Below are positions 40,955 to 49,005 of a stretch of DNA of 64,000 nt, piece after piece. The position numbers and the translations under genes are program-made. The stretch's first letter is position 1; the number at the start of each line of letters is the position of its first letter. The stretch is taken from positions 124,001 through 188,000 of the forward strand of contig CAZTOW010000013.1 of NCBI GenBank assembly GCA_964615375.1, in the 5' to 3' direction. The DNA is from CAZKWG01 sp964615375 (GTDB lineage Bacteria > Myxococcota_A > UBA796 > CAZKWG01). The notes under the pieces were generated by a model. That model was given only the letters and a program-made list of their open reading frames with translations. It had not been told where the DNA came from and did not search any database.

Positions 40955-42145
40955 ATGCCCGCCCTCCTCGCCCTGCTGCTCACGCTCCTGCTCTCCGCGC
41001 GCGCTCAGGAGTCCACGAAGGGCGGCTGGCCGCACAGCGCGGAGGACAGCGAGGCCGAGGCTCCCGAGGCCGAGGCCGCTGACGCCGAGGAGCCCGACGT
41101 CGAGGATGAAGGCCAGGATCTCGCCGATCCCCGCGCCCGCTTCCTCGCCTCCTCACAAGCGATGTCGCGGCGCCTGCAGCGCGCCTTCCCCGACGGGCAC
41201 CCCGAGCCGAACTACCGCTTCGCGGCGGAGATCTACGCCCAGATCGCCCCGCTGGTCGAGGAGCGCCCCGGCGTCATCCGCCCGGAGATCCTCGGCCTGA
41301 CCGTCAAGGGTCGCCCCATCTGGGCCTTCCGCGTCAGCCGGCCCGGCGACGAGATCCACGCCCGCATCCTCGTCTTCGGCGGCATCCACGCGCTCGAGTG
41401 GATCTCCAGCGAGGTCGCCACCAGCTTCCTCCTGGACCTGGCCCGCCACCCCGCCCGCGGCGTGGAGGTCGTGGTCATCCCCATCCTCAACCTCGACGGG
41501 CGCCACCGGGTCGAGCAGGACCTCCGCCACCCGGGGCCCCAGCCCTACCGGCGCGGGAACGCCCGCGGCGTGGACCTGAACCGCGACTACGAGGTCAACC
41601 GCAGCTCCGAGGCCATCTGGAAGCGCATCGTCCCCGGCTACTACCACACATCCCCCGCCCCGCTCTCCCAGCCGGAGAGCCAGGCCCTCGACCGCCTCGT
41701 GGCCCAGGGCTTCGACGTCTCGGTGAGCCTGCATGCCTTCGGCGGCTACGTGTACTACCCCTGGTCGGGCCTGTGGGATCGCCCGCCGCACTGGAAGGAG
41801 CACGCGCTGTTGGGGGACGTCATGGTCTCCGGCATGGCCTCCCGGCCCTACCAGTCCAAGCAGCTCGCGCGCTGGGGCTTCTTCTTCCGCGCGCTGGGGA
41901 CCGAGCTCGACCACATGTACGGCCGCCACGGGACCTACAGCTTCCTCATCGAGCTGACCCGCTCGGGCATCGAGCCGCTTCACCCGAAGACCTGGAAGAA
42001 CTACTTTCGCTGGTACAACCCGGCGGACCCGGGCCCCGCGCTCGGGCAGGGGGTGGGCGCCCTGCGCGCGCTGGTCGGTTACGCCAGCTTCGAGGGCCTG
42101 CCCCCCCGACCCAGCCCGCCGTTCTCGCCCGAGGATTCCCAGTGA
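40955..42145 (+). CDS. Exported M14 zinc carboxypeptidase
   Basis: The 396-residue protein has a signal peptide (MPALLALLLTLLLSARAQ) and an acidic Ala/Glu linker (about 30-57). An M14 domain follows. Zinc ligands are H145 and E148 in GGIHALEW and H260 in VSLHAFGG. Asn209-Arg210 (GVDLNRDY) bind the substrate C-terminus, and Glu333 (LIELTR) is the catalytic base. All key residues are present, so active carboxypeptidase (or peptidoglycan-peptide hydrolase) activity in the periplasm or outside is expected. TGGAG precedes the ATG by about 8 nt. It overlaps the hemerythrin gene by 4 bp. Confidence 0.92.
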   Translation: MPALLALLLTLLLSARAQESTKGGWPHSAEDSEAEAPEAEAADAEEPDVEDEGQDLADPRARFLASSQAMSRRLQRAFPDGHPEPNYRFAAEIYAQIAPLVEERPGVIRPEILGLTVKGRPIWAFRVSRPGDEIHARILVFGGIHALEWISSEVATSFLLDLARHPARGVEVVVIPILNLDGRHRVEQDLRHPGPQPYRRGNARGVDLNRDYEVNRSSEAIWKRIVPGYYHTSPAPLSQPESQALDRLVAQGFDVSVSLHAFGGYVYYPWSGLWDRPPHWKEHALLGDVMVSGMASRPYQSKQLARWGFFFRALGTELDHMYGRHGTYSFLIELTRSGIEPLHPKTWKNYFRWYNPADPGPALGQGVGALRALVGYASFEGLPPRPSPPFSPEDSQ

Positions 42146-42702
42146 CCGAGGCCGCGCACCCACACCCGCACCATCACCCGATCACTCAGAGCATCGACCG
42201 CGCGCTGGGCTGGCACCGGGACCTGAGCGCCACGATCCGCCGCCTGGACGGCGCCTTCTCGCAGTGGCACGTCGGCAGCGCCCTGGGCGAGCCCTGGCGT
42301 CGCTTCGTGGAGGCCGTGACCGACCACATGCGCGTGGAGGAGGAGCTGCTCTTCCCCGGGCTGCGCGCGCTCGCCGCCGGGGAGGCGCCCGCGGGCGAGG
42401 GCTTCGAGGCCGCCCTCGACGAGATGCGGCACGAGATCGCCGAGGTCGCGCAGATCTGCGGGCCGCTGCGCGCCGTCTCCACCGAGGCGGGCGAGCTGGA
42501 GCCCGATCTGCTGGAGCTGCTCGAGCAGATCGACGCGCACGCCGAGCGCGAGCAGAACCTCATCCAGCCCGAGGGCGCCCGCCTGCTGGCGGAGTGGCGG
42601 CAGCGCCAGACCCACCCCGAGCCGGAGCACGCGCCCCCGACCGACGACGGGGTGCTCTTCCGCGTGCTGCGCCGCCTCCTGCGAGCCGGCGCCGCGGGCT
42701 GA
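42142..42702 (+). CDS. Hemerythrin-like (HHE) domain protein
   Basis: The 186-residue protein is a four-helix HHE domain with candidate di-iron ligands His25 (GWHRDL), His62 and Glu66 (DHMRVEEE), His97 (MRHEI), and His133 with Glu137 (DAHAEREQ). The N-terminus is His/Pro-rich (HPHPHHHP), which may bind metal. The real start is the GTG at 42142 (GTGA overlap with the M14 gene, GAGG 7 nt upstream); the frame itself runs far upstream. Such proteins bind O2 or NO or repair iron centres. It is convergent and directly abutting the next gene. Confidence 0.85.
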   Translation: MTEAAHPHPHHHPITQSIDRALGWHRDLSATIRRLDGAFSQWHVGSALGEPWRRFVEAVTDHMRVEEELLFPGLRALAAGEAPAGEGFEAALDEMRHEIAEVAQICGPLRAVSTEAGELEPDLLELLEQIDAHAEREQNLIQPEGARLLAEWRQRQTHPEPEHAPPTDDGVLFRVLRRLLRAGAAG

Positions 42703-43776
42703 CTACTTCTTCGGGATCTTCAGCTTCATCCCGACCTGAAGCGCGTGACCGCCGCCGAGGCTCTCGCCGTTCGCCGCCTGGATCTTCGGCCAGGCCGCGG
42801 AGTCGCCGTAGTACTTCCTGGCGATGGAGCCCAGGTTCTCGCCCTTCTTGACCGTGTGGGTGGTCATGATGGCGACGTCGGACTTCGCGGCCTTCGCCGC
42901 GGGCTTCGCCTCCGCCTTGGGCTCGCTCTTCGGCGTGGCCTGGGCCACCGGGGCGCTCACCGTCGCCGCGCCCGTGGCGTCCGGCTGGGCGCTGGCGGCG
43001 AAGGGCTGCTCCACCGGGACGGAGACCGTCACCGCGCCCGCCGCCGCCGCCGGGGCCGCCGCCACCGGGGCGCTCACCGTCGCCGCGCTGGGGGCCACGG
43101 GGGCCTCCGCCGCGGGCAGCGGGGGGAGCTCCTCCGCCGCGACGTCCGCGCCGACCACGTCCGCCTCCGCGCTCGCCTCCGTGCCCAGCCCGCCGAACAG
43201 CAGCGCGGCCAGCATCAGCGCCGAGGCCGACCCCGCCACCACCGCCGTGATCCCGGCCCAGGTCCTCACCCGCCCGCGCAGCGTCTCGTTCTCCGCCTCC
43301 AGCGAGATCACCTCGGTGCGGAGCCGCTTGGCCTCCGCCCGCAGGTTGCGGATCTCGCCCCGCTCGCGGCTGGCGACCCGGGCGCGGTACTCCTCGGCGT
43401 CCTGGACGTGCCGGCGCAGCCCCTCCTCCACCGAGTCGCGCAGACCCGGGGGCAGGAAGGCGCCGTTCGCCGCGGCGGCGTCCAGCCAGGAGAGCGACTC
43501 CTGCCACTGCTCGCGCGCCGCCAGCACCTTGCCCAGGAGCATGGCGGCCTCGCCGTCGTTGGGATCCAGGCAGAGCAACATGCGAAGCCGCTCGGCGGCC
43601 GGCGCGAGCCGACCCTCCTGAGCCAGCGCCAGCGCCTCGTCATACAGCGAGGTCGGGGCGTCGATGCCGCAGGCGTCCAGGGCGCGCGCGATCTTCGTGG
43701 TCGCGCCGGTCTCGCCAGAGCCGCGGGGTGCTTCGTCTTCGAAAGAGAGGAGGGCGACGGACATGTCGGCCACCAT
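42703..43776 (-). CDS. TPR / coiled-coil / LysM membrane protein
   Basis: The 357-residue protein has a TPR-like N-terminus (about 45-125) and a coiled coil (about 140-175, RNLRAEAKRLRTEVISLEAE). One membrane helix (TAVVAGSASALMLAALLFGG, about 187-206) and a long Ala/Pro/Val low-complexity linker follow. The C-terminal LysM domain (about 308-356, HTVKKGENLGSIARKYYG) binds peptidoglycan. The TPR part is likely cytoplasmic and the LysM part periplasmic, so it may link a cytoplasmic partner to the cell wall. The ATG at 43776 or 43764 could be used; neither has a strong RBS. Confidence 0.8.
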   Translation of the reverse strand: MVADMSVALLSFEDEAPRGSGETGATTKIARALDACGIDAPTSLYDEALALAQEGRLAPAAERLRMLLCLDPNDGEAAMLLGKVLAAREQWQESLSWLDAAAANGAFLPPGLRDSVEEGLRRHVQDAEEYRARVASRERGEIRNLRAEAKRLRTEVISLEAENETLRGRVRTWAGITAVVAGSASALMLAALLFGGLGTEASAEADVVGADVAAEELPPLPAAEAPVAPSAATVSAPVAAAPAAAAGAVTVSVPVEQPFAASAQPDATGAATVSAPVAQATPKSEPKAEAKPAAKAAKSDVAIMTTHTVKKGENLGSIARKYYGDSAAWPKIQAANGESLGGGHALQVGMKLKIPKK

Positions 43777-43977
43777 GGCGGGGAGGGAGGGAGAGGAGGG
43801 AGCTTCGAGGCCGGGGAGACCGCGAGGCCGAGGCGGGAGAGGGGCAGGAAGACGTGGAGGTGCCTTCCAGGAGTCCTATTGACATAGCAAGAGCGTTCGC
43901 GAATGTCCACCGCTCCACAGCGCAAAAGCGCGCAGACGCGCGCTCTTCGCCCAGGTTGCCCGTGGAACGCCGCGAGC

Positions 43978-45117
43978 TCAGGACCCGATACCCAGGGCGC
44001 CGAGGATCGTCCTCAGCGCGCGCGGCAGGGTCAGGAGCGCGAAGCCCGCCGCCCCCAGCCCCCCCACGCTCAGGATCCCGCCCAGGGCCGCCCAGGGAAG
44101 CAGGCGCAGCGGCGAGGACGAGGTGCGACGAATTATCTTGCTTTCAGGCTGATGATGCGCGCCGGACCGCTCATCGAAGCTCCGCCCCACCAGCCCGTCT
44201 GCCGTCATCGGGCGCCAGGTGGCCCGCGCCGCAGGGACGGCCCCCGCCGCCCAGGTCGTCAGCGAAGGGCCGGAGGCCAGCCGGCGCAGGTCCGAGACCC
44301 GCCGCAGCACCTCGCGGGCGCTGGGGCGGGAGCCCGCCTCGAAGGAGAGCATGGCCGACAGCAGTCCCACGACCCCGCTGCGCGCGGGCTCCTGGGTGTT
44401 GAGCGCGTCCAGCGCCGCGGCGAGCTGGGCCGCCTGCTGGTCCGGGCGCGCGGAGAGCCGAGGCAGCGGACGACCGTGGGCGAGGTGGTAGAGCAGCGCG
44501 CCGAGCGCGAAGACGTCGGCCGCGGCTCCCCCCACCCCGCGCTGCTGCTCTGGGGCGAGCGGGGCCGTGATCACCCGGGTCTTCCCCTCCCGCGACGTCA
44601 GCTCGGCCCGCGCGAAGTCGAAGCCCAGCACCTTGACGCCGCCCTCCGCCGAGACGCGCACGGCGCGCAGCCCGATGGCCCGGTGGCAGAGGCGCAGGGG
44701 CTGACCGTCCTCGCGCGGCGCCCGCCAGGCCAGGTCCAGCGCCCCCGCCACCTCCTCCACGATCTCCAGGGCCGCGCTCAGGGGCAGCGGACCCCGGGCC
44801 ACCAGCGCGGCGAGATCGGCCCCCGCGGCGGCCTCCATCACGATGGCCGGGCGCCCGTCCACCGAGCTCATCCCCAGCGCGCCGATGATCGCGCGGTGGC
44901 GCAGCAGGCCGAGCATGCGCGCCTCGTCCCGCAGCCGGGCGAGCTCGTCGGGCCCGCTGTCCGGGTTCAGGACCTTGAGCGCCACCTGCCGCGCGAAGCG
45001 GCCGGCGGCGCAGAGATCCGCGAGGTAGAGCGTGGCGTTCTGTCCGCGATGGATGACCTCGCGGACGGTGTAGGTGCGGCCAGCGGGGCGGGCGGCGTCG
45101 GGCGGGAGGATGAACAT
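43978..45117 (-). CDS. Predicted membrane-anchored pseudokinase (Ser/Thr kinase fold)
   Basis: The 379-residue protein has a Hanks-kinase fold but lost catalytic residues. The Lys48 of VALK and Glu65 (RDEARML) are kept. The glycine loop is degenerate (HRGQNATLY). The HRD motif reads HRA (145-147), so the catalytic Asp is missing, and DFG reads GFD (165-167). APEQQ and the helix with DVFALGALLYHLAHG are normal. A basic/Ser linker leads to a C-terminal hydrophobic segment (LLPWAALGGILSVGGLGAAGFALL). The ATG at 45117 with GGAG 6 nt upstream is preferred over 45141. It is likely an allosteric or scaffold protein at the inner membrane. Confidence 0.8.
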   Translation of the reverse strand: MFILPPDAARPAGRTYTVREVIHRGQNATLYLADLCAAGRFARQVALKVLNPDSGPDELARLRDEARMLGLLRHRAIIGALGMSSVDGRPAIVMEAAAGADLAALVARGPLPLSAALEIVEEVAGALDLAWRAPREDGQPLRLCHRAIGLRAVRVSAEGGVKVLGFDFARAELTSREGKTRVITAPLAPEQQRGVGGAAADVFALGALLYHLAHGRPLPRLSARPDQQAAQLAAALDALNTQEPARSGVVGLLSAMLSFEAGSRPSAREVLRRVSDLRRLASGPSLTTWAAGAVPAARATWRPMTADGLVGRSFDERSGAHHQPESKIIRRTSSSPLRLLPWAALGGILSVGGLGAAGFALLTLPRALRTILGALGIGS

Positions 45118-45182
45118 GGGCGCTCCGTGTGAGACGCCCACCTACAGAGCAACAAGCGTGCCTCAATGATCTCAAACACTTA

Positions 45183-45227
45183 GGGGGTGACGGAGACCTG
45201 TCGACTTCGTCGACCTCCGTCACCCCC
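45183..45227 (-). terminator. 45-nt two-part hairpin downstream of the 46495-45245 gene
   Basis: Outer arms 45183-45195 (gggggtgacggag) and 45215-45227 (ctccgtcaccccc) are a perfect 13-bp inverted repeat. Inside it, gtcgac-ttc-gtcgac (45200-45214) forms a second 6-bp stem. It lies just beyond the stop of the minus-strand gene ending at 45245 and before the pseudokinase start at 45117. No strong T-run follows, so it may be a factor-assisted terminator or a transcript-processing hairpin. Confidence 0.5.
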
Positions 45228-45244
45228 CGTCGCCTTCGGATCGC

Positions 45245-46495
45245 TCACCAGGGCTTCAGCCAGCTCCAGGTAGGCTCGGCCCAGGTCGCGGTCTCGCGGG
45301 GAGGAGGCGGGGGCGGGGGCTGCGGCTGCACCCACTCGGTGCTGCGGCCGGTGTAGCCGTCGGTCACCAGGCTGCCCACCCAGTCGGCGTTGTCGTAGAC
45401 GCGGTCGATCTGGTCGCGGATCTCGGCGATGTCCTGGGCGGTGACCACGCCGTTGCTGGTGGCCTTGTAGAACTGCACGGTGACGCGGATGGGGAAGCGC
45501 GTGTCGCGCTCGATGGCCAGATCGCCGAACTCGTCGTAGATCCCCTCGGTCTCGCCGTGGCCGACCACGGCGACCTCGACGTCGCTCCGCTCGGCGCGCA
45601 GCGAGGACTTGGGCGCGGCCTGGGCTTCGGCCATGGGCGCGGCGCCAGCCACCCCGTAGTCGTAGTCCCACTCCTCGCGGACCACCTGCCGCTGCTTGAG
45701 CGGCACCTGCACGATGAGCACGACGTCCAGCCCGGCGTCCTCGGTGGCGGCCCAGCCGGGGGTCGTCTCGTCGCCGCCGCTGGCGCGGAAGTCGGTGAGC
45801 CGCGTGGCGGTGAAGGGGGCGCGCTCGCCGTCATCGTTGAAGTACAGCACCTCAGAGAGGTAGCCGCCCTCGTTCTCGACGACCTGCATGCTCGTGCCCT
45901 CGCGGGTCGCGACCATGGTGAGCACCGCGGGGTTCCCCGGCGCCGACTGGTAGTTGTAGAGGACCGGGGTGAAGGTGGCCTCGCCCGAGCGCGGGATGGG
46001 CAGGAAGCAGGCCTGGGCGCTCACGATGACGTCGGTGTCGCGGCTGGCCCACAGCGAGGTGCGCGAGCCCGCCCAGCTCGAGGGGTCGTGCATGTAGGAG
46101 CGGGGGGCCTTCAGGATCTGGGAGAGCGAGACGTTGCGCAGCGAGCGGCCGTCCTCGTTGCCCACGCGCAGCCAGAGGCGGCTGGGGTCGATGTCGCCGG
46201 TCAGATCGGTGTAGTTGTCGAAGCGCACGACCGGCATGGGGTGGAGGGCGCCGCTCGCGTCGCGCACGCCGATGGTCATGTCGCTGATGTTGGGGCCCCA
46301 GACGGAGCCCTTGGAGCGCGCGGTGTCCTCCCAGGTCACGTTGACCGCGACCAGGCCCTGCTGCTGCACGAGGCGCTGGACGTTCTGGTCCCAGACCATG
46401 GACTCGACGCGCGAGATGGCGTTGTGGAAGGCGGTGGTGACGCCGTCGGCGTGGGCGGGGGCGAGGAGGGTGAGGAGCGACAGGACCGGGGACAT
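45245..46495 (-). CDS. Exported protein of unknown function
   Basis: I do not recognise this 416-residue protein. It has a signal peptide (MSPVLSLLTLLAPAHA) and a mainly beta-strand body. Distinct segments are FHNAISRVESMVWDQNVQRL, MTIGVRDASGALHPMPVVRF and YFNDDGERAPFTATRL. The tail is Pro-rich (seven Pro in a row) and Trp-rich. The frame continues far upstream, but the ATG at 46495 has GGAGG 5 nt before it and starts the signal peptide. A strong hairpin follows its stop. It is divergent from the gene at 46608 with 112 bp between them. Confidence 0.65.
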   Translation of the reverse strand: MSPVLSLLTLLAPAHADGVTTAFHNAISRVESMVWDQNVQRLVQQQGLVAVNVTWEDTARSKGSVWGPNISDMTIGVRDASGALHPMPVVRFDNYTDLTGDIDPSRLWLRVGNEDGRSLRNVSLSQILKAPRSYMHDPSSWAGSRTSLWASRDTDVIVSAQACFLPIPRSGEATFTPVLYNYQSAPGNPAVLTMVATREGTSMQVVENEGGYLSEVLYFNDDGERAPFTATRLTDFRASGGDETTPGWAATEDAGLDVVLIVQVPLKQRQVVREEWDYDYGVAGAAPMAEAQAAPKSSLRAERSDVEVAVVGHGETEGIYDEFGDLAIERDTRFPIRVTVQFYKATSNGVVTAQDIAEIRDQIDRVYDNADWVGSLVTDGYTGRSTEWVQPQPPPPPPPRETATWAEPTWSWLKPW

Positions 46496-46607
46496 GGACG
46501 CCTCCAGGGAGCGGACGTTCTCGTTGTTCGTCCACACAACGGAGCACCCCAGCCCGTCCTTACAGTCCCCTGGTGCGCGCATCGCGGACGCGGTACAACG
46601 GCCATCG

Positions 46608-47423
46608 ATGCCCCCCGCCCTGCTGCTGCTGCTCTGCTCCGCCGCCCATGCCTTCGACGTGCTGAAGACGGAGGATCTGCTCCACCGCATCGACGAGGTC
46701 TCGGCGCGCGCGGGCGGCCCCATCGTCGTGGCCGCCGCGGGCGGGAACACGGAGGCGACCCTCCGCCGGATGCTGCGCCTGCACCCGGAGGCCCCCTGCA
46801 CGCTGGAGCGCGTCCCGCTCATGGGGGAGCCCCAGCAGGACATGAGCCGCCTGCTGGAGCGAAAGGGCGAACATTGCGGCCTGCGGGTCTCGCCGGGAGG
46901 AACCGAGGGCGAGTGGCTGGTCTCCGAGCACGGCGACTGCGGGGGGAGCGCCAGGCCCGAGGAGGTCGGCTGGATCCCCACGGAGTCGGCCTCGACCGAG
47001 ACGCCGCTGGCGGTGACCGTCGGCGAGGGCAGCGCGACCTCGACCAGCGCGAGCGTCCCGCCCCCGCGCCCGGTGGGGAGCCCGGATCCCGCCCGGCTGC
47101 TCCTCCTGGAGGCGAGCCTGCCCGATCCGACCACGGCCCTGCTCTCCAGCGTCTTCGTCGGCTTCGGGAGCGGACACTTCTACGCGCGGGACAACCGGGG
47201 AGGCTGGCTCTTCGCCGGCCTTCAGGCGGGCGGGCTCGCGGTCTACGGCCTGAGCCGCTTCGCCGGAGCCCAGAGCTTCACCGCGAGCGGTGAGCAGGCG
47301 GCCCGGGTCTTCGGCACGCTCGGCCTCACGCTGACGGTGGGCTCCCGCCTGGTCGAGGCCGGCACCGCGCCGGGCGCCGCGCACGTCGCCGCGCAGCGCC
47401 AGATCGAGCGCGAGCTGCCTTAG
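46608..47423 (+). CDS. Exported protein with TM2/DUF5683-like membrane region
   Basis: The 271-residue protein has a signal peptide (MPPALLLLLCSAAHA), a soluble region with several Cys, and a Ser/Thr/Pro linker (about 130-155). The C-terminal region reads SSVFVGFGSGHFYARDNRGG and then GWLFAGLQAGGLAVYG. This resembles the Gly-rich, membrane-embedded TM2- or DUF5683-like motif (PGxGxFYxG...G) of small envelope proteins. The ATG at 46608 starts the signal peptide; the frame extends upstream but overlaps the divergent gene. It is convergent with the Spy-like gene (4-bp overlap of ends). Confidence 0.6.
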   Translation: MPPALLLLLCSAAHAFDVLKTEDLLHRIDEVSARAGGPIVVAAAGGNTEATLRRMLRLHPEAPCTLERVPLMGEPQQDMSRLLERKGEHCGLRVSPGGTEGEWLVSEHGDCGGSARPEEVGWIPTESASTETPLAVTVGEGSATSTSASVPPPRPVGSPDPARLLLLEASLPDPTTALLSSVFVGFGSGHFYARDNRGGWLFAGLQAGGLAVYGLSRFAGAQSFTASGEQAARVFGTLGLTLTVGSRLVEAGTAPGAAHVAAQRQIERELP

Positions 47424-47965
47424 AAGCCGCCCTGCATGGGGGGAGGCTCGGGCGGGGTCTGAGAGCCGCCCATGCCGCCGCCGCCCGGGCCCATGCCCTG
47501 CCCGCCGCCCATGCCCTGCCCGCCGCTCGGACCGCCGCGGCGCGCGCGGATCTCCTGGAGCTTGCGCCACTGATCGACGGTGACGACCTTGCGCAGGTCC
47601 AGGACCAGCTTGACGCGGTTGCGCTTGAGGGCGGCGTCGGCCGCCAGCGCGGCGTCCAGCGCCTTCATCACGACCTTCTCGTCGGGCGAGTCCCCGCTCA
47701 GCGCGTGGCGCAGATCGAGCTCGGCGCGCTCGGCGGAGGCGTGCAGATCGATGGCCTCCTTGCGCGAGTTGTAGAAGAGATCCTTGATCTTGGTCTGCTG
47801 CTCCGTGCTGAGCCCGAGCTCGGCCGAGATCTCGGCGAAGTTCGCCATGAAGTCCACGTCGTCATCGCCCTGCTCGGAGCGCGGGCCGCCCCCGGGAGGG
47901 CCGCCGCCACCGGCGAGGGCCATGGGCGCGAGGAAGAGATGGACGAGGAAGAAGAGCGCGTTCAT
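47420..47965 (-). CDS. Spy/CpxP-like periplasmic protein
   Basis: The 181-residue protein has a signal peptide (MNALFFLVHLFLAPMALA). Its helical core has two LTxxQ-like motifs, LSTEQQTKIKDLF (about 52-64) and VTVDQWRKLQEI (about 130-141), as in Spy/CpxP/CnrX-type periplasmic chaperone-sensors. The C-terminal tail is Gly/Met/Pro-rich (GGQGMGGGQGMG), possibly metal-binding. GGAGG lies 5 nt before the ATG at 47965. It is the third gene of the ECF sigma / anti-sigma operon, so it may sense envelope or metal stress for the anti-sigma factor. Confidence 0.75.
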   Translation of the reverse strand: MNALFFLVHLFLAPMALAGGGGPPGGGPRSEQGDDDVDFMANFAEISAELGLSTEQQTKIKDLFYNSRKEAIDLHASAERAELDLRHALSGDSPDEKVVMKALDAALAADAALKRNRVKLVLDLRKVVTVDQWRKLQEIRARRGGPSGGQGMGGGQGMGPGGGGMGGSQTPPEPPPMQGGF

Positions 47966-47981
47966 GGTGCCTCCAGGTGGG

Positions 47982-48413
47982 TCAGTAGAAGAAGTTCTCG
48001 TCATCGAAGGTCTCGGCGCCGAGGTCGCCCATCGGGTCGAGCAAGGTGAGGGCCTCGGTGCCCGGGAGCTCGGAGGGGTCCCGCTCGGTCATCGCGTCCA
48101 CCTCGTCCAGGAGGGCGAGGATGTCCGGCTCCGGGGCGGGCTCGGGCGCGGGTCCGCGGGAGGAGAGCGCCACGCCGATCAGCGCCGCCGCCGCCAGCGC
48201 CAGGGCCCCGGCCCGCCCCGCGCTCCGGCGTCGGGCGCGCGCGCGGAGGCCCCCGGGGGTGGGCGCCTCGATCCGCGGGGGCGCGGCGAGGGCCGGGCGG
48301 GCGGCGGTGGCGGCGACGAGGGCGGCGCAGCGCGGGCAGCGCTCGAGGTGGGCGCGATCGGCGGCGGAGAGGGGCTCTCCCGCGGCCAGTCGGGCGAGGA
48401 CGGGCTCACACAT
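47982..48413 (-). CDS. Membrane anti-sigma factor
   Basis: The 143-residue protein has an N-terminal zinc anti-sigma-like motif (AHLERCPRCAALV, His-x3-Cys-x2-Cys near residue 22-29), a basic linker, one membrane helix (ALALAAAALIGVAL, about 70-83) and an acidic periplasmic tail of about 50 residues (ending DDENFFY). This is the layout of single-pass anti-sigma factors that hold an ECF sigma at the membrane. It overlaps the sigma gene by 8 bp and precedes the Spy-like gene by 16 bp. Confidence 0.82.
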   Translation of the reverse strand: MCEPVLARLAAGEPLSAADRAHLERCPRCAALVAATAARPALAAPPRIEAPTPGGLRARARRRSAGRAGALALAAAALIGVALSSRGPAPEPAPEPDILALLDEVDAMTERDPSELPGTEALTLLDPMGDLGAETFDDENFFY

Positions 48414-48942
48414 GGGGGGCCTCCAGGCTCCCGCGCACGGTGCTCAGCGCGCGGGCCAGGTGGGTCTTGACGGTCTCGGCGCCGAGCCCGGTGGCCTCGG
48501 CGATCTCGGGGATGGTCCAGCCCTCGTCGAAGCGCAGGCCCCAGAGCTGGCGCTGCCGCGGGGGCAGGCGCTCCACGAGGGCGCGGACGCGCGCGACGTC
48601 CAGGGCAAGCTCGGGCGGGACCTGCTCGAGAGGGCGCTCGGGGAGATCCTCTCCGAAGGGGATCCAGCGGCGCACGGCGCGCCAGCGCAGGGACCGCAGG
48701 CACTCCCGGGCGACGATCTGCCGCAGCCAGCCGCGCAGGGCCGCCGGGTCGCGGAGCGCGGCGCGGCGTGTCCAGGCCCTCAGCCAGGCCTCCTGGAGGG
48801 CGTCGGCGGCGTCCGCGGCGTCACCCAGCATCCGCGTGGCCATCGCCAGCAGCGCGGGGGCCTCGAGCTCCAGCGCCCGGCAGAGATCCTGCTCGGCGAG
48901 GGCGGCGCTCGGGGCGGCGGAGGCTGGCACGGGCAGGTCCAT
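48406..48942 (-). CDS. ECF-type RNA polymerase sigma factor
   Basis: The 178-residue protein has the two ECF domains. Sigma region 2 (about 18-85) has DAADALQEAWLRAWTRRAAL and LRGWLRQIVARECL, which bind the -10 element and core polymerase. Region 4 (about 120-172) has RVRALVERLPPRQRQ and the helix-turn-helix IPEIAEATGLGAETVKTHLARAL for the -35 element. The ATG at 48942 is used; a GTG lies one codon upstream. It is the first gene of the sigma / anti-sigma / Spy-like operon and probably regulates it, although no promoter was identified. Confidence 0.93.
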   Translation of the reverse strand: MDLPVPASAAPSAALAEQDLCRALELEAPALLAMATRMLGDAADAADALQEAWLRAWTRRAALRDPAALRGWLRQIVARECLRSLRWRAVRRWIPFGEDLPERPLEQVPPELALDVARVRALVERLPPRQRQLWGLRFDEGWTIPEIAEATGLGAETVKTHLARALSTVRGSLEAPHV

Positions 48943-49005
48943 CACTCTACGAGACCGCGCCGGGGCCTCGGGTGGGGGACACGATTTCTTCGAGACCGGC
49001 GACGC

